48,693 nt of DNA from Planctomycetaceae bacterium (GCA_012729315.1 JAAYDI010000010.1:1-48693), one strand, 5' to 3'. Counted from the stretch's first letter, positions 27,908-37,559 are shown. Notes: generated by a model from the sequence alone, not told the origin. Numbers and translations: made by a program.

Positions 27908-29329
27908 GTGACCGACAAGCATACGAAGACGCAGCTGCTGGTACTGGGCGGTGGGCCCGGCGGATACCCGGCGGCGTTCCTGGCCGCGGATCTGGGGCGC
28001 GAGGTCACACTGGTTGACGCCAAGCCGAATCCGGGTGGCATCTGCCTGTTCGAAGGCTGCATCCCGTCCAAGACCTTGTTGCACGTCGCCAAACTGCTGA
28101 ACGAAACGGCGGATGCCAGCAAAATGGGGCTGACCTTCCAGCGCCCCGTGCTGGATCTGGAACAGTTGCGCAGTTTCAAGAATGGGGTCGTCGGGCGATT
28201 GACCGGCGGCCTGGGCACGCTCAAGTCCAAACGCAAGATCAACTTCGTGCGCGGCCACGGCACGATCGCGTCGCCACACACGTTGGTGGTCGAGCGGCAG
28301 GACGGAGGGCGTGAGACGATCGAGTTCGAGCAGCTGATCATCGCGACCGGTTCGTCCCCCACGCGTCTGCCATTCATCGACTACACAAGCCCGCACGTGT
28401 GGGATTCCACGGCGGCGCTCGAATTGCGCGAGATTCCCCCCCGCCTGCTCGTCATCGGCGGTGGCTACATCGGCATGGAGATGGGCACGGTCTACGCCGC
28501 CCTCGGTGCGCAGGTGACCGTGGTCGAATCGCTCGGGTCCATCATTGCGGCGGCCGATCCCGATCTGGTCGTGCCCGTTTTTCAGGCCGCCCGGAAGCGT
28601 TTTCGCGACGTGCTGGTCGACACCAAGGTGACGGAGGTGACGCCGCAGTCGGACGGCATGCACGTGAAACTGTTGGGGCTCGATCTGGACGAGCCCACGC
28701 GCGTCTTCGACAAGATCCTCGTGTCGGTCGGCCGCCGGCCGAACTCGCAGGGAATCGGGCTGGAGAATACTGCCGTAGAAGTGGACGCGCAGGGATTCAT
28801 CCGGACCGATCACCAGCGGCGGACAGCCGAGCCGCACATCTTTGCGATCGGCGATGTGGCCGGGGAACCCATGCTGGCGCACAAGGCCAGCTATGAAGGA
28901 CGGGTGGCGGCCGAAGTGATTGCCGGCAAACCAGCTGCCTACGATCCGAAGTGCATCCCCGCCGTGGTATTCACCGATCCAGAACTCGCCTGGGTCGGGC
29001 TCACCGAGACCGAAGCGCGAAACCGGAACGTCCCCTTCAAGATCGCCGCGTTTCCCTGGTCGGCCGCTGGCCGCGCCACGTCGCTCGATCGCAATGATGG
29101 CCTGACCAAGATGATCGTCGATCCGAACAACGAACTGATTCTGGGGATCGGGATCGTGGGGGTGGGAGCCGGCGAACTGATCGCCGAAGGGGCATTGGCG
29201 ATCGAAATGGGTTGCACGATCACCGACCTGAGAATGACCGTGCACGCCCACCCCACGCTGTCCGAGACGGTCATGGAGTCGGCCGAGGTCTATCACGGCC
29301 ACAGCGCGCACTACATCCCGCGCCGGTGA
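27908..29329 (+). CDS. lpdA: Dihydrolipoyl dehydrogenase (E3)
   Basis: FAD enzyme of 473 residues that reoxidises dihydrolipoamide with NAD+. FAD-binding GGGPGGYPAA (14-23), redox disulfide C46-C51 in GGICLFEGCIPSK, second dinucleotide site VIGGGYIGMEMG, and the catalytic pair His448/Glu453 in HAHPTLSE. It begins with GTG, GGAGG 8 bases upstream, only 5 bases after aceF, completing the complex operon. The redox loop reads LFEG instead of the common LNVG, a variant that keeps both cysteines. Confidence 0.95.
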   Translation: MTDKHTKTQLLVLGGGPGGYPAAFLAADLGREVTLVDAKPNPGGICLFEGCIPSKTLLHVAKLLNETADASKMGLTFQRPVLDLEQLRSFKNGVVGRLTGGLGTLKSKRKINFVRGHGTIASPHTLVVERQDGGRETIEFEQLIIATGSSPTRLPFIDYTSPHVWDSTAALELREIPPRLLVIGGGYIGMEMGTVYAALGAQVTVVESLGSIIAAADPDLVVPVFQAARKRFRDVLVDTKVTEVTPQSDGMHVKLLGLDLDEPTRVFDKILVSVGRRPNSQGIGLENTAVEVDAQGFIRTDHQRRTAEPHIFAIGDVAGEPMLAHKASYEGRVAAEVIAGKPAAYDPKCIPAVVFTDPELAWVGLTETEARNRNVPFKIAAFPWSAAGRATSLDRNDGLTKMIVDPNNELILGIGIVGVGAGELIAEGALAIEMGCTITDLRMTVHAHPTLSETVMESAEVYHGHSAHYIPRR

Positions 29330-29357
29330 GTCCATGGCAACTGGGTGGCCGATAACG

Positions 29358-29363
29358 TACAAT
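29358..29363 (+). promoter_or_regulatory. Candidate -10 box (TACAAT) for the CobW-type gene
   Basis: TACAAT, 64 bases before the ATG, with only a weak TGGCAA 17 bases upstream. It matches the TACAAT/TACACT motif seen before other genes here. Confidence 0.45.
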
Positions 29364-29399
29364 GATTGCGTTTGGCCCGCAGGTCATTCCCGCCACTTC

Positions 29400-29421
29400 G
29401 CAGGCAATACGCAGGCAATAC
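29400..29421 (+). repeat. 11-bp tandem duplication in a 5' leader
   Basis: GCAGGCAATAC occurs twice in perfect tandem, ending 5 bases before the ATG of the CobW-type gene, in the place where a ribosome site would be expected. Confidence 0.8.
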
Positions 29422-29426
29422 GTGTC

Positions 29427-30353
29427 ATGCCCATCCCCGTCCACCTCATCACCGGTTACCTGGGTGCCGGCAAAACGACGCTTATCAAGCATCTCCTGAC
29501 GACGCCACCGCTGTCTACGCAGCGCGTGGCGCTGATCGTCAACGAGTTCGGATCGTTGGGGATCGATGGACAGCTGCTCGACCAGACGGCCGAACGTGTC
29601 TTCGAGATCAGTCGTGGCAGCCTGTTCTGTGCCTGCATCACGACCGATCTGCTCGGCACCCTCGAAACGATCGCGCACGAGGTCCGGCCGGACACGGTGC
29701 TGGTCGAGGCCAGCGGGGTTGCGCAGACGAGCGACTTGCGCACCCTGTTCGACACGCCGCAGACGCGGGCGCAATTCGCCGTGCAGGCGAACCTGTGCGT
29801 GGTGGATCCCCACTTCACCAAGGTGCTCCCCTATTTCAAGGCTCCCCGCGCGCAGGTGACGTGGGCCGACGGACTGGTCATCAACAAGACCGATCTGCTG
29901 GGGGAGACCGGAACGCAGCGGCTGGCGGCTCTGCTGCGGGATCTCAATCCGCGGGCTGCGCGGACCTGCGTGGCACACGGCCAGGTGGCGTGGGACTTCG
30001 TCCAGACGCTGCGGCACGTTCCCTGCCCGGACCCGATCAGTACCGGTCCACCGGAAGAACTGGCGACCTGCTCGCTGCTCGGACGCACGGCCGACCGCGC
30101 CGCGTTTCACGCGGCGTTCCGCCAGGTCCAGGACCGACTGCTGCGGTTGAAAGGGATCGTGGATTTCGGCACCGGCCCGGTCCTGGTCGAGAGTGTCTTC
30201 GACACGTTGGGAGAACGACCGTTCACCGGCACCCGACCGCGGTTTGGAATCACGGTGATCGGCTGGAAGATCACGGCGGAAGAGCTGACGCACGCCTTTG
30301 CCCCCGCGCTGCACGCCACCAATGTCCCCTTGGTGCAGCTCAAGCAGCTCTAG
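29427..30353 (+). CDS. CobW/COG0523-type GTPase, possible metallochaperone
   Basis: G3E-family P-loop GTPase of 308 residues. Walker A is GYLGAGKT (10-17), VNEFG follows (residue 39 on), and NKTD gives guanine specificity. The metal-binding CxCC motif of COG0523 proteins is degraded to SLFCACI (Cys68 and Cys70 only). A recognisable C-terminal CobW-C segment (about 210-308) is present. Such GTPases deliver Zn, Co or Ni to client enzymes. No metal or zinc-regulator gene is adjacent, so the client is unknown. The start has no strong ribosome site. Confidence 0.85.
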   Translation: MPIPVHLITGYLGAGKTTLIKHLLTTPPLSTQRVALIVNEFGSLGIDGQLLDQTAERVFEISRGSLFCACITTDLLGTLETIAHEVRPDTVLVEASGVAQTSDLRTLFDTPQTRAQFAVQANLCVVDPHFTKVLPYFKAPRAQVTWADGLVINKTDLLGETGTQRLAALLRDLNPRAARTCVAHGQVAWDFVQTLRHVPCPDPISTGPPEELATCSLLGRTADRAAFHAAFRQVQDRLLRLKGIVDFGTGPVLVESVFDTLGERPFTGTRPRFGITVIGWKITAEELTHAFAPALHATNVPLVQLKQL

Positions 30354-30471
30354 CTGCCGTCCTCCCGGCCCGTCCACGCTGCCGTCCCCGCGCTGCGCGG
30401 CCGGTTCCGTGCTCTCACCGGCTCTTTGCCCGTCCGGCTGTCCCGCACCTCCGGGCCCGTATGCTACACTG

Positions 30472-30480
30472 GGGATTCGA
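30472..30480 (+). promoter_or_regulatory. Extended -10 element of the PIG-L gene
   Basis: TGC-TACACT forms an extended -10 (TG-N-TACACT), 39 bases before the ATG at 30520. No matching -35 is visible, as expected for extended -10 promoters. Confidence 0.5.
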
Positions 30481-30519
30481 CACACGTGGGCCACAAGTCA
30501 ATCTAACAAGGGGAACGTC

Positions 30520-31449
30520 ATGCACTGGAATGACTCAGTCTTGCGATGGCTGGCTGGAATGTTGCTCGTAGCCGCATGCGCGCCCAGTGTCGGGGGAGCG
30601 GAGCCGGCTGGCGACGGCAAGTTGCGGATCATCTGTTTCGGGGCGCACCCGGACGATGCCGAGTTCAAGGCGGGAGGGACCGCGATTCTCTGGGCGCAGC
30701 AGGGGCATCATGTGAAGCTGGTCTCCGTCACCAACGGGGATATCGGCCATTGGCAGATGGCCGGCGGTGAACTGGCGCAGCGGCGCACGGCCGAATCCCA
30801 GGAGGCCGCCAAGGTGCTGGGTGTCACCGCCGAGGTGCTCGATATTCACGATGGCGAACTGCTCCCCACGCTCGAGCATCGCCGGACGATCGTGCGACTG
30901 ATCCGCAACTGGAACGCGGACATCGTGATCTCGCATCGTCCGTGGGACTACCATCCGGATCACCGGTACGTCGGGGCGCTGGTCCAGGATGCGGCCTACA
31001 TGGTCACGGTCCCGTATTTCTGCCCGGACACGCCCGCGCTGACCAAGAACCCGGTGTTCCTGTATTCGAGCGATCGCTTTCAGAAGCCGTATCCATTTCA
31101 GGCGGACATTGCCGTGTCGCTCGACAGCGTGTTCGAGCAGAAGTGTCTGGCAGTCAGCAAGCTGGTCTCGCAGGTGTTTGAAGGGGGCGCCAACGGCAGT
31201 CAGGAGTACGTGGACAGCGTGCCGCCCGCTTCCGACCCCGAAGCACGTCTGAACTGGATTCGCGAGCGGTGGACCCAGCGGCAAGGCGGGGAGGCCGACG
31301 CGCACCGCCAGGCGCTGATCCGCTGGTACGGCCAGGAACGGGGCCAGGCGGTGAAGTATGCTGAGGCGTTCGAGATCTGCGAATACGGACGCCGGCCGAC
31401 GCCGGACGAGATTCAGCGGCTGTTTCCGTTTTTTGGCGAGGCGCAATAG
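30520..31449 (+). CDS. Secreted or lipid-anchored PIG-L family deacetylase
   Basis: Zn-dependent LmbE/PIG-L hydrolase of 309 residues that would deacetylate an N-acetylglucosamine-type substrate. Zinc and catalytic motifs: AHPDD (42-46) and HPDH (145-148). The leader is hydrophobic and ends VAAC (Cys20), compatible with a lipobox, so it may be a lipoprotein; cleavage after GGA-E is the alternative. The ATG at 30520 has AAGGGGA six bases upstream. The HEAT-repeat gene starts 28 bases after its stop on the same strand. Substrate unknown; planctomycete paralogues are often linked to exported carbohydrate modules. Confidence 0.88.
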   Translation: MHWNDSVLRWLAGMLLVAACAPSVGGAEPAGDGKLRIICFGAHPDDAEFKAGGTAILWAQQGHHVKLVSVTNGDIGHWQMAGGELAQRRTAESQEAAKVLGVTAEVLDIHDGELLPTLEHRRTIVRLIRNWNADIVISHRPWDYHPDHRYVGALVQDAAYMVTVPYFCPDTPALTKNPVFLYSSDRFQKPYPFQADIAVSLDSVFEQKCLAVSKLVSQVFEGGANGSQEYVDSVPPASDPEARLNWIRERWTQRQGGEADAHRQALIRWYGQERGQAVKYAEAFEICEYGRRPTPDEIQRLFPFFGEAQ

Positions 31450-31477
31450 GGTGAACGGCGCAGGTCGGTTGTTCGGT

Positions 31478-33061
31478 ATGCACGCCCACCTCCTGGCGTT
31501 GCTCGCGATAGCGCTCGGCGGGCCAGCGGCGGGCGCCGACGACGATCCCAGCGCGCTGGCGCGACAGGCCGCAGCGCTGATCGCACAATTGGACTCCGAG
31601 GACTTCGCGGTCCGCAACGACGCCACGCGGCAGCTGGGAAACCACGGGCCGCAGGTCCTCCCCTTCCTGATCGCGGCGCTGGGCGACGAGTCGCGGGAAG
31701 TGCGGTTTCGTGTCCGGGGGCTGCTGGAGCAGCAGTTCGAGTTTGACGATCTGGCCGCACCGCTGATCCAGGCCATCGGCGAGCGCTATGGTGCCACGGC
31801 GCGACTGATCCTCCGGGATCGCGCATTGGTCCAGGTGGAAGAAGCCGGGGAAATGCAGTTTGCTTCGAAGTTGTTCTCCTTCTGGGATACTGATCTGGAG
31901 GAGTTCCGCCGGCGCGTCACGTTCCACGTCGTGGATGCGCAGAGTTCGCACGAGGTGGCTGGCATCGTGGAACCTCTCGTCGGGCTCAAGCAGAAAGCGG
32001 TGCAGTTCCAGGAGATGCTGGGCCGCCTGGAGGCGCTGAATCTGTCGTATGACCATCGGCACAGCCCCGGATACGTCGTTGCCCAGACCCTGGCCGCCGG
32101 CCTGCGCGCGCACGATGCCGCGCAGTTACGTTTTGCGGAACGCTACGTCCAGGCGTTTGAAACGCTGACGCGCGATCTGCAGGCCCAGGGCCTCGCGCGG
32201 TCGGAAATCCGCAAGGAAGTGGCCGACCGTGCGAACATGAGCGACGGCGCCACCGTCTATCTGATACAGTTTCTGCAGCCCGAGTCTCCGTGCCGCAAGA
32301 CCGTAACCGCGCGCATCGTGGTCGTGCCGGAGGAACTGGCGCAGGAGTTCTTCCGCGGACTGGCGGCCGTGGAGGCGAAAGAGTGTTACCGCTGCGTCGG
32401 CAAGGTGCACATCGTCGACATGCTCACCACAGTCCTGACAAGCTGGCCGGACGCGCCGCACGACGGCGTGGTCGCGACGCTGATCAAGGGTGTGGAGGAA
32501 ACCATCGGGCCGGGCGACAAGCCGAAAGCACTCGTGCTGCTCGACGCGCTGGAGGGTTGCCGGGATCTGGCGAAGCAGCAGCTGGATTGCCGGGCGGGGG
32601 TGGGTCAGCAGCTGGCGGAACGCCTGCAGGTCGCGGCGGTCACGGCGCCTGACACTCGGGCATACCATCCGGTGCGGAACATGCACGACCGCTTCCTGCA
32701 GTTGCTGGCGCTCGGCGTGACACCGGACCATGTGGCCTTCCCGCAGCCGTCGTGGCAGCTCTACCTGCGCGGCGACCCGCGCGCGGTCGGCGAGGAGCAC
32801 CGCGCGGCGGTCGGTCAGTACATCGGCATGGTGGAACACCTGATGCGGGCGGGCGTGGCGTTCGAACAGCCGGGCACGCAGCATTTCCTGGCCCTGATGC
32901 AGGCCAACGTGATCGGGAACCGTACGCTCGTCACGGGCGGTGTGCAGGAGGTTGGCCGCCTGGTCAAGGCCCACCAGGCGGCCAGGTCTGGCGGCGAGAC
33001 AGAGGCGGCCATCGAGGCGGCGCTGGGCGACTGGGCAGAACAACAAGAGGATGCGATATGA
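31478..33061 (+). CDS. Exported HEAT-repeat protein, function unknown
   Basis: Protein of 527 residues with a signal peptide (about 1-21, LLALLAIALGGPAAGA). HEAT-like helices at about 30-85 include VRNDATRQLGNHGPQVLPFLIAAL. The remainder is mostly helical, with Cys pairs at ECYRC and EGCRD, and matches no family I recognise. ATG 31478 was chosen because it begins the signal peptide; GTG 31451 is an alternative nine residues upstream. Its TGA overlaps the decarboxylase ATG (ATGA at 33058-33061), so the two are translationally coupled. Coupling an exported scaffold to a cytosolic decarboxylase is unusual. Confidence 0.75.
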   Translation: MHAHLLALLAIALGGPAAGADDDPSALARQAAALIAQLDSEDFAVRNDATRQLGNHGPQVLPFLIAALGDESREVRFRVRGLLEQQFEFDDLAAPLIQAIGERYGATARLILRDRALVQVEEAGEMQFASKLFSFWDTDLEEFRRRVTFHVVDAQSSHEVAGIVEPLVGLKQKAVQFQEMLGRLEALNLSYDHRHSPGYVVAQTLAAGLRAHDAAQLRFAERYVQAFETLTRDLQAQGLARSEIRKEVADRANMSDGATVYLIQFLQPESPCRKTVTARIVVVPEELAQEFFRGLAAVEAKECYRCVGKVHIVDMLTTVLTSWPDAPHDGVVATLIKGVEETIGPGDKPKALVLLDALEGCRDLAKQQLDCRAGVGQQLAERLQVAAVTAPDTRAYHPVRNMHDRFLQLLALGVTPDHVAFPQPSWQLYLRGDPRAVGEEHRAAVGQYIGMVEHLMRAGVAFEQPGTQHFLALMQANVIGNRTLVTGGVQEVGRLVKAHQAARSGGETEAAIEAALGDWAEQQEDAI

Positions 33062-34482
33062 CACCGGACGAGTTTCGCCAACATGGCTATCAGGTGATCG
33101 ACTGGATTGCCGACTATCTGCAACACGTGGAACGGTACCCGGTCCTCTCGCAAGTAGCGCCTGGCGCGATCCGCGCGCAGTTGCCGGCCGCACCGCCCGC
33201 GACCGGAGAGCCGTTTGACGCCATCCTGCGCGACGTCGATGAGATCATTATGCCGGGCATCACACACTGGCAGTCTCCGAACTTTTTCGCCTTCTTCCCC
33301 TCCAACAACTCGGGGCCCTCGATCCTGGGTGACCTGCTGTCGTCGGGGCTGGGGGTGCAGGGCATGTTGTGGGCGACCAGCCCCGCCTGCACGGAGCTCG
33401 AAACCCACGTGCTCGACTGAATGGTCGACATGATGGGGCTGCCCGAGCGGTTCCTGTCGACATCGTCGGGGGGAGGCGTGCTCCAGCACTCCGCGTCGGA
33501 CGGCGCGCTCTGCGCACTGCTCGCCGCCCGCGAACGCTGCAGCGGGTATACGACCAACCTGCGCGGCGTGTCCGAGCGGATGACTGTCTACACGTCGACG
33601 CAGGCCCATTCGTCGATCGAGAAAGGGATCGCGGTCGCCGGTCTGGGACGCGAGAACCTGCGGACGATTGCGGTGGACGAGACGTTTGCGCTGTGCCCTG
33701 ACCAGCTGGAAGATGCGATTGTCGCGGATCTTCGCGCCGGTGCCCGCCCCTGCTGTGTCGTGGCGACGGTGGGGACCACCTCATCCGGAGCTGTCGACCC
33801 GCTCCCGGCGATCGGCGACATCTGCCGACGCCACTCCCTGTGGCTGCACGTCGATGCCGCCTCGTACGGCACGGCCGCGCTGTGCCCGGAGTTCCGGGAC
33901 CTGTTCCGCGGCCTGGAGCTGGCCGACAGCTACTGCTTCAATCCGCACAAATGGATGTTCGTCAACTTCGACTGCGACTGCTTCTACGTCGCCGACCGCG
34001 CGGCGCTGATCCGCACCTTGAGCGTGCTGCCCGAGTACCTGAAGAACAAGGCCACCGAGTCGGGAGCAGTGATCGACTATCGCGACTGGCACGTGCCCTT
34101 GGGGCGTCGTTTCCGCGCGCTGAAGTTGTGGTTCGTGATCCGGCACTACGGCGTCGAGGGGCTGCGGGCGAAGGTGCGCGAGCACGTGGCGATTGCGCGG
34201 CAGTTTGCACAATGGGTGGACGAGCATCCGCAGTTCGAACGCGTGGCCCCCACCCCGCTCAACCTCATCTCTTTTCGGCATGTGGCCGGCGACGCCGCCT
34301 CCCAGGCCGTGCTCGAACGTGTCAACCAGTCAGGTCGCGCTTACCTCAGCCACACTCGACTCCGCGATCAGTTCGTCATCCGCATGTCGATCGGCCAGAC
34401 CCATACGCAATTGCAGCACGTGCAACGGGCCTGGGAGCTGATCTGCGCCGCAAGCCGGGATGTAATGACGAATGACGAATGA
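33058..34482 (+). pseudogene. Group II PLP-dependent decarboxylase split by one in-frame TGA
   Basis: The frame from 33058 codes 120 residues ending ELETHVLD, then TGA (33418-33420), then continues with no other stop for 353 residues to 34482. Read through, it is a 474-codon aromatic-L-amino-acid/glutamate-type decarboxylase: ATSPACTELE, TQAHSSIEKG, HVDAA and the PLP lysine in NPHKW (Lys298) are intact. The TGA stands where homologues have Trp (TELExxVLDW), one transition from TGG. TGA is a normal stop elsewhere here. ATG follows the TGA directly, so reinitiation could give two chains. Options are a recent nonsense mutation, a sequence error, or readthrough. The last residues (MTNDE) are coded by an invading repeat. 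Confidence 0.85.
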
Positions 34483-34603
34483 CGGAAGCACGAAGGAATA
34501 CCGAATGACAAATGACAGGTGTTGGTGTGACTGGAGTATTCTGAGATTCAGCCTTCGTGCTTCCGTCATTCCTTCGTGCTTCCGTCATTCGTCATTCGTC
34601 ATT
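34464..34603. repeat. 36-bp perfect inverted repeat built from AATGACG units
   Basis: Arms 34464-34499 and 34568-34603 are exact reverse complements around a 68-base centre. The left arm is three AATGACG-type heptamers followed by GAAGCACGAAGGAAT; the centre has extra degenerate copies, and the right side contains a 19-base unit (CCTTCGTGCTTCCGTCATT) in perfect tandem. It spans the stop codon of the decarboxylase (34480-34482) and ends 10 bases before the glgP stop, so it may also serve as a bidirectional terminator. Confidence 0.85.
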
Positions 34604-34612
34604 TGTCAGTAT

Positions 34613-37258
34613 TCACGCTACGGGGAGCGGTTGGACGTGCCAGATCTCGTCGCAGTACTCGCGGATGGCGCGGTCGGACGAGAAGAAACCGCAGCGGGCC
34701 GCATTGAGAATGGACATGCGGGTCCAGCGGCTGCGGTCCTGGAACACGTAGGCGGCGGTCTCACAGGCGGTGATGTAGGGGCGGAAGTCGGCCAGCAGCA
34801 GGTACTCGTCGCGTGTCAGCAGCGATTCGACCAGGGGGGCGAAAACATCGGTGTCGTGGTTGGAGAAATGCCCCAGGGCGATCGCGTCGATCGTCGCCTT
34901 GAGTTCCGTGTCGTGCTCGTAACAGCTCAGCGGATCGTGTCCCAGCCGCTGCACCTCGAGCACCTGGTCGGCATCCAGCCCGAAGTGGAAGAAGTGCTCG
35001 GCTCCGACACGTTCCCGGATCTCGATGTTCGCGCCGTCCAGGGTACCGATCGTGATGGCGCCGTTGAGCGCGAATTTCATGTTGCCGGTGCCGGACGCCT
35101 CCTTGCCGGCCAGCGAGATCTGTTCGGACAGGTCGGCTGCCGGATAGATGCGTTCGGCCATCGACACGTTGAAGTTCGGCGGGAAGACGACGGTCAGGCG
35201 GCCGTGCATGTCGGGGTCGTTGTTGATCACTTGCGCCACGCCGTGAATCAGTTTGATGATCCGTTTGGCCGCGACATAGCCGGGCGCCGCTTTGGCGCCG
35301 AAGAGGAATGTCCGGGGGCTGAGCGGCAGTTCGGGGTTGGCCTTCACGCGGTGATACAGCCAGATGATGTGCAGCGCCTTGAGCAGCTGGCGTTTGTACT
35401 CGTGGAGCCGTTTGACCATGACGTCGAACAGGGAGTCGACGTTCACGGTGACCTGGCAGGTATCCTGGAGCATCGCCGCCAGGCGCCGCTTGTTCTGCTG
35501 CTTCACGTCGTGCCAGGCAGCCTGGAATTCCGGGTCGTCCGCGTACGGTTCGAGTTTCGCCAGTTCCGTCAGATCGGTCAGCCAGCCGTCGCCGATGCGG
35601 GAGGTGATCAAGTGCGACAGCGACGGGTTGGCCAGCCGCAGGAAGCGGCGCGGGGTGACGCCGTTCGTCTTGTTCTGGAACTTGTCGGGCCACAGGTCGG
35701 CGAAGTCCTTGAGCACCAGTTCCCGCAACAGGCGGGACTGCAGTGCCGCAACGCCGTTCACCACGTGGCTGCCGATCGTGGCCAGGTGCGCCATGCGGAT
35801 CTGCCGCACCGGCTGCTCCTCGATGATCGACATCCGCGCGATCCGTTCCGTGTCCCCCGGATATCGCGCCCACACCTCGTCCAGGAATCGCCGGTTGATC
35901 TCGTAGATGATTTCGAGATGGCGTGGCAGCAGGCTGGCAAACAGCTCCACCGGCCATTTCTCGAGTGCCTCGGGCAGCAGGGTGTGGCAGGTGTAGCCCA
36001 TCGTGGCGCAGGTGAGCCGCCAGGCGAAATCCCAGTCGAGCTTGTGGATGTCCACCAGCAGCCGCATCAGTTCGGGGATCGCCACGACGGGGTGCGTGTC
36101 GTTGAGTTGGATGGCCACCTTCTCCGGCAGCAGGTTCCAGTCGTAGTTCTTCAGCCGGAATCGGCGCAGGATGTCGTGCAGCGAGCATGCCACGAAGAAA
36201 TACTGCTGCTTGAGCCGGAGCTGCTGGCCGTTGGGGTTGGCGTCGTTGGGATATAGTACCTTGCTGATCGTCTCCGATTGTACCTTCTCGTCGACCGCCC
36301 GCGTGTAGTCCCCGCTGTCGAACAGCTGGAAGTCGAACTCGTCGGTGGCACGGGCACGCCACAGGCGCAGGATGTTGACCGTCTTGGTCCCGTAGCCGGG
36401 CACGAGCGTCGTGCACGGTTCGCCGTACACTTCCCGGCTGGGCACCCACCGCGTCCGCGTGCTGCCGTTTTCCGCGACGTAGTCCTCGGTGTGACCCCAG
36501 AACCCGACGCGCACCATGTCGTCCGACTGGATGAATTCCCAAGGGTTGCCCAGCAGCAGCCAGCCGTCGGGTTTCTCGACCTGCCAGCCGTCTTCGAACG
36601 TCTGGCGGAAGATGCCGAACTCGTAACGGATGCCGTAACCGACCGCCGGGATATCGAGCGTCGCCAGAGAGTCGAGAAAGCACGCGGCCAGCCGGCCGAG
36701 CCCGCCGTTGCCGAGCCCCGGCTCCACATCGAGGTCCAGATACCGATCGAGATCCAGTTTGTGCATGGCCAGCGAGTCGCGCGCCAACTGCTCCATGTGC
36801 GTGTACTGCAGATTCTGGGCGAGTTGCTTGCCAGGCAGGTACTCGGCCGACAAGTAGTACACGAACTTGGGATTCGCAGCGAACTGGGCCTCGGTCGTCT
36901 GCCGCCAGCGTTCGATCAGTAAGTCCCGCACGGTATACGACAGCGCCATATACACGTCCTGGTGGCTGGCCGATTGCACGGCCTGGCCACGCGCGCGGTA
37001 CAGATTATTCATCGTAGACTGCCGGAAGGCTTCCGCAGTCGTGGGCACCGGCGGGCACGGGGTGAAAGGCGTTACCGGCGCGGGTGCCGGCGCGGCCGCC
37101 GACGGCGTCCCTCGGACTCGTGTGCCTCGTTTCTTCGCCGCCGGCGCGGTTCCCTTCTTCGACTTGGACTGCCCGGCCGGACCTGGCTGTTTCGGTGACG
37201 GCGTAGCGTTGGTCCGGCTCGATGGCTTGGCCGGGCCCTGGGATTTCTTGCGACTCAT
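34613..37258 (-). CDS. glgP: Glycogen/maltodextrin phosphorylase
   Basis: PLP-dependent GT35 phosphorylase of 881 residues releasing glucose-1-phosphate from alpha-1,4-glucan. Diagnostic blocks: [37 protein letters not shown], and the PLP lysine Lys728 in [10 protein letters not shown]. An N-terminal extension of about 65 residues, rich in Lys, Pro, Ala and Ser ([19 protein letters not shown]), precedes the catalytic core and is absent from typical bacterial enzymes. The ATG at 37258 follows AGGAG by 11 bases. It complements malQ in glycogen turnover although the two are not adjacent. Confidence 0.95.
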   Translation of the reverse strand: MSRKKSQGPAKPSSRTNATPSPKQPGPAGQSKSKKGTAPAAKKRGTRVRGTPSAAAPAPAPVTPFTPCPPVPTTAEAFRQSTMNNLYRARGQAVQSASHQDVYMALSYTVRDLLIERWRQTTEAQFAANPKFVYYLSAEYLPGKQLAQNLQYTHMEQLARDSLAMHKLDLDRYLDLDVEPGLGNGGLGRLAACFLDSLATLDIPAVGYGIRYEFGIFRQTFEDGWQVEKPDGWLLLGNPWEFIQSDDMVRVGFWGHTEDYVAENGSTRTRWVPSREVYGEPCTTLVPGYGTKTVNILRLWRARATDEFDFQLFDSGDYTRAVDEKVQSETISKVLYPNDANPNGQQLRLKQQYFFVACSLHDILRRFRLKNYDWNLLPEKVAIQLNDTHPVVAIPELMRLLVDIHKLDWDFAWRLTCATMGYTCHTLLPEALEKWPVELFASLLPRHLEIIYEINRRFLDEVWARYPGDTERIARMSIIEEQPVRQIRMAHLATIGSHVVNGVAALQSRLLRELVLKDFADLWPDKFQNKTNGVTPRRFLRLANPSLSHLITSRIGDGWLTDLTELAKLEPYADDPEFQAAWHDVKQQNKRRLAAMLQDTCQVTVNVDSLFDVMVKRLHEYKRQLLKALHIIWLYHRVKANPELPLSPRTFLFGAKAAPGYVAAKRIIKLIHGVAQVINNDPDMHGRLTVVFPPNFNVSMAERIYPAADLSEQISLAGKEASGTGNMKFALNGAITIGTLDGANIEIRERVGAEHFFHFGLDADQVLEVQRLGHDPLSCYEHDTELKATIDAIALGHFSNHDTDVFAPLVESLLTRDEYLLLADFRPYITACETAAYVFQDRSRWTRMSILNAARCGFFSSDRAIREYCDEIWHVQPLPVA

Positions 37259-37328
37259 CAGGCTCGACGCTCCTGCGAAAAGTTCGACGCACGACACGGG
37301 CCAGTACACGTGCAGATCGGGCAACTCA

Positions 37329-37334
37329 AGTGTA
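37329..37334 (-). promoter_or_regulatory. Candidate -10 box (TACACT) of glgP
   Basis: TACACT on the minus strand, 70 bases before the glgP ATG, without a clear -35 element. It fits the -10 motif shared by several genes in the window. Confidence 0.35.
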
Positions 37335-37553
37335 CGTTGGTATTGACGCGAATCACGGTCGCGAAGTCAAGAATACCCAGGGGGGGTGGCCGGCCTGGGC
37401 TGGCTGCCAGATCGCGCGGCCCCGTGGCAGGATAACAGCCATATTGCAGCGGGCTGTTTGGACGGTGTCGTGACCCCCGCCAGCCACCCGGGACGTCACC
37501 TCTTCCGTTGTAACCCGCAGCGCCAGTGGGGTGTGCGGTTTAGAGGCGGGCAC

Positions 37554-37559
37554 TACAAT
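37554..37559 (+). promoter_or_regulatory. Candidate -10 box (TACAAT) of ferritin
   Basis: TACAAT, 44 bases before the ferritin ATG. No good -35 hexamer and no obvious Fur box is visible around it. Confidence 0.45.

Noticed and set aside
33418-33461. Selenocysteine insertion at the in-frame TGA
   Set aside because: The family residue is Trp, not Cys; the downstream stem is weak with a 24-base loop and no recognisable SECIS loop motif.
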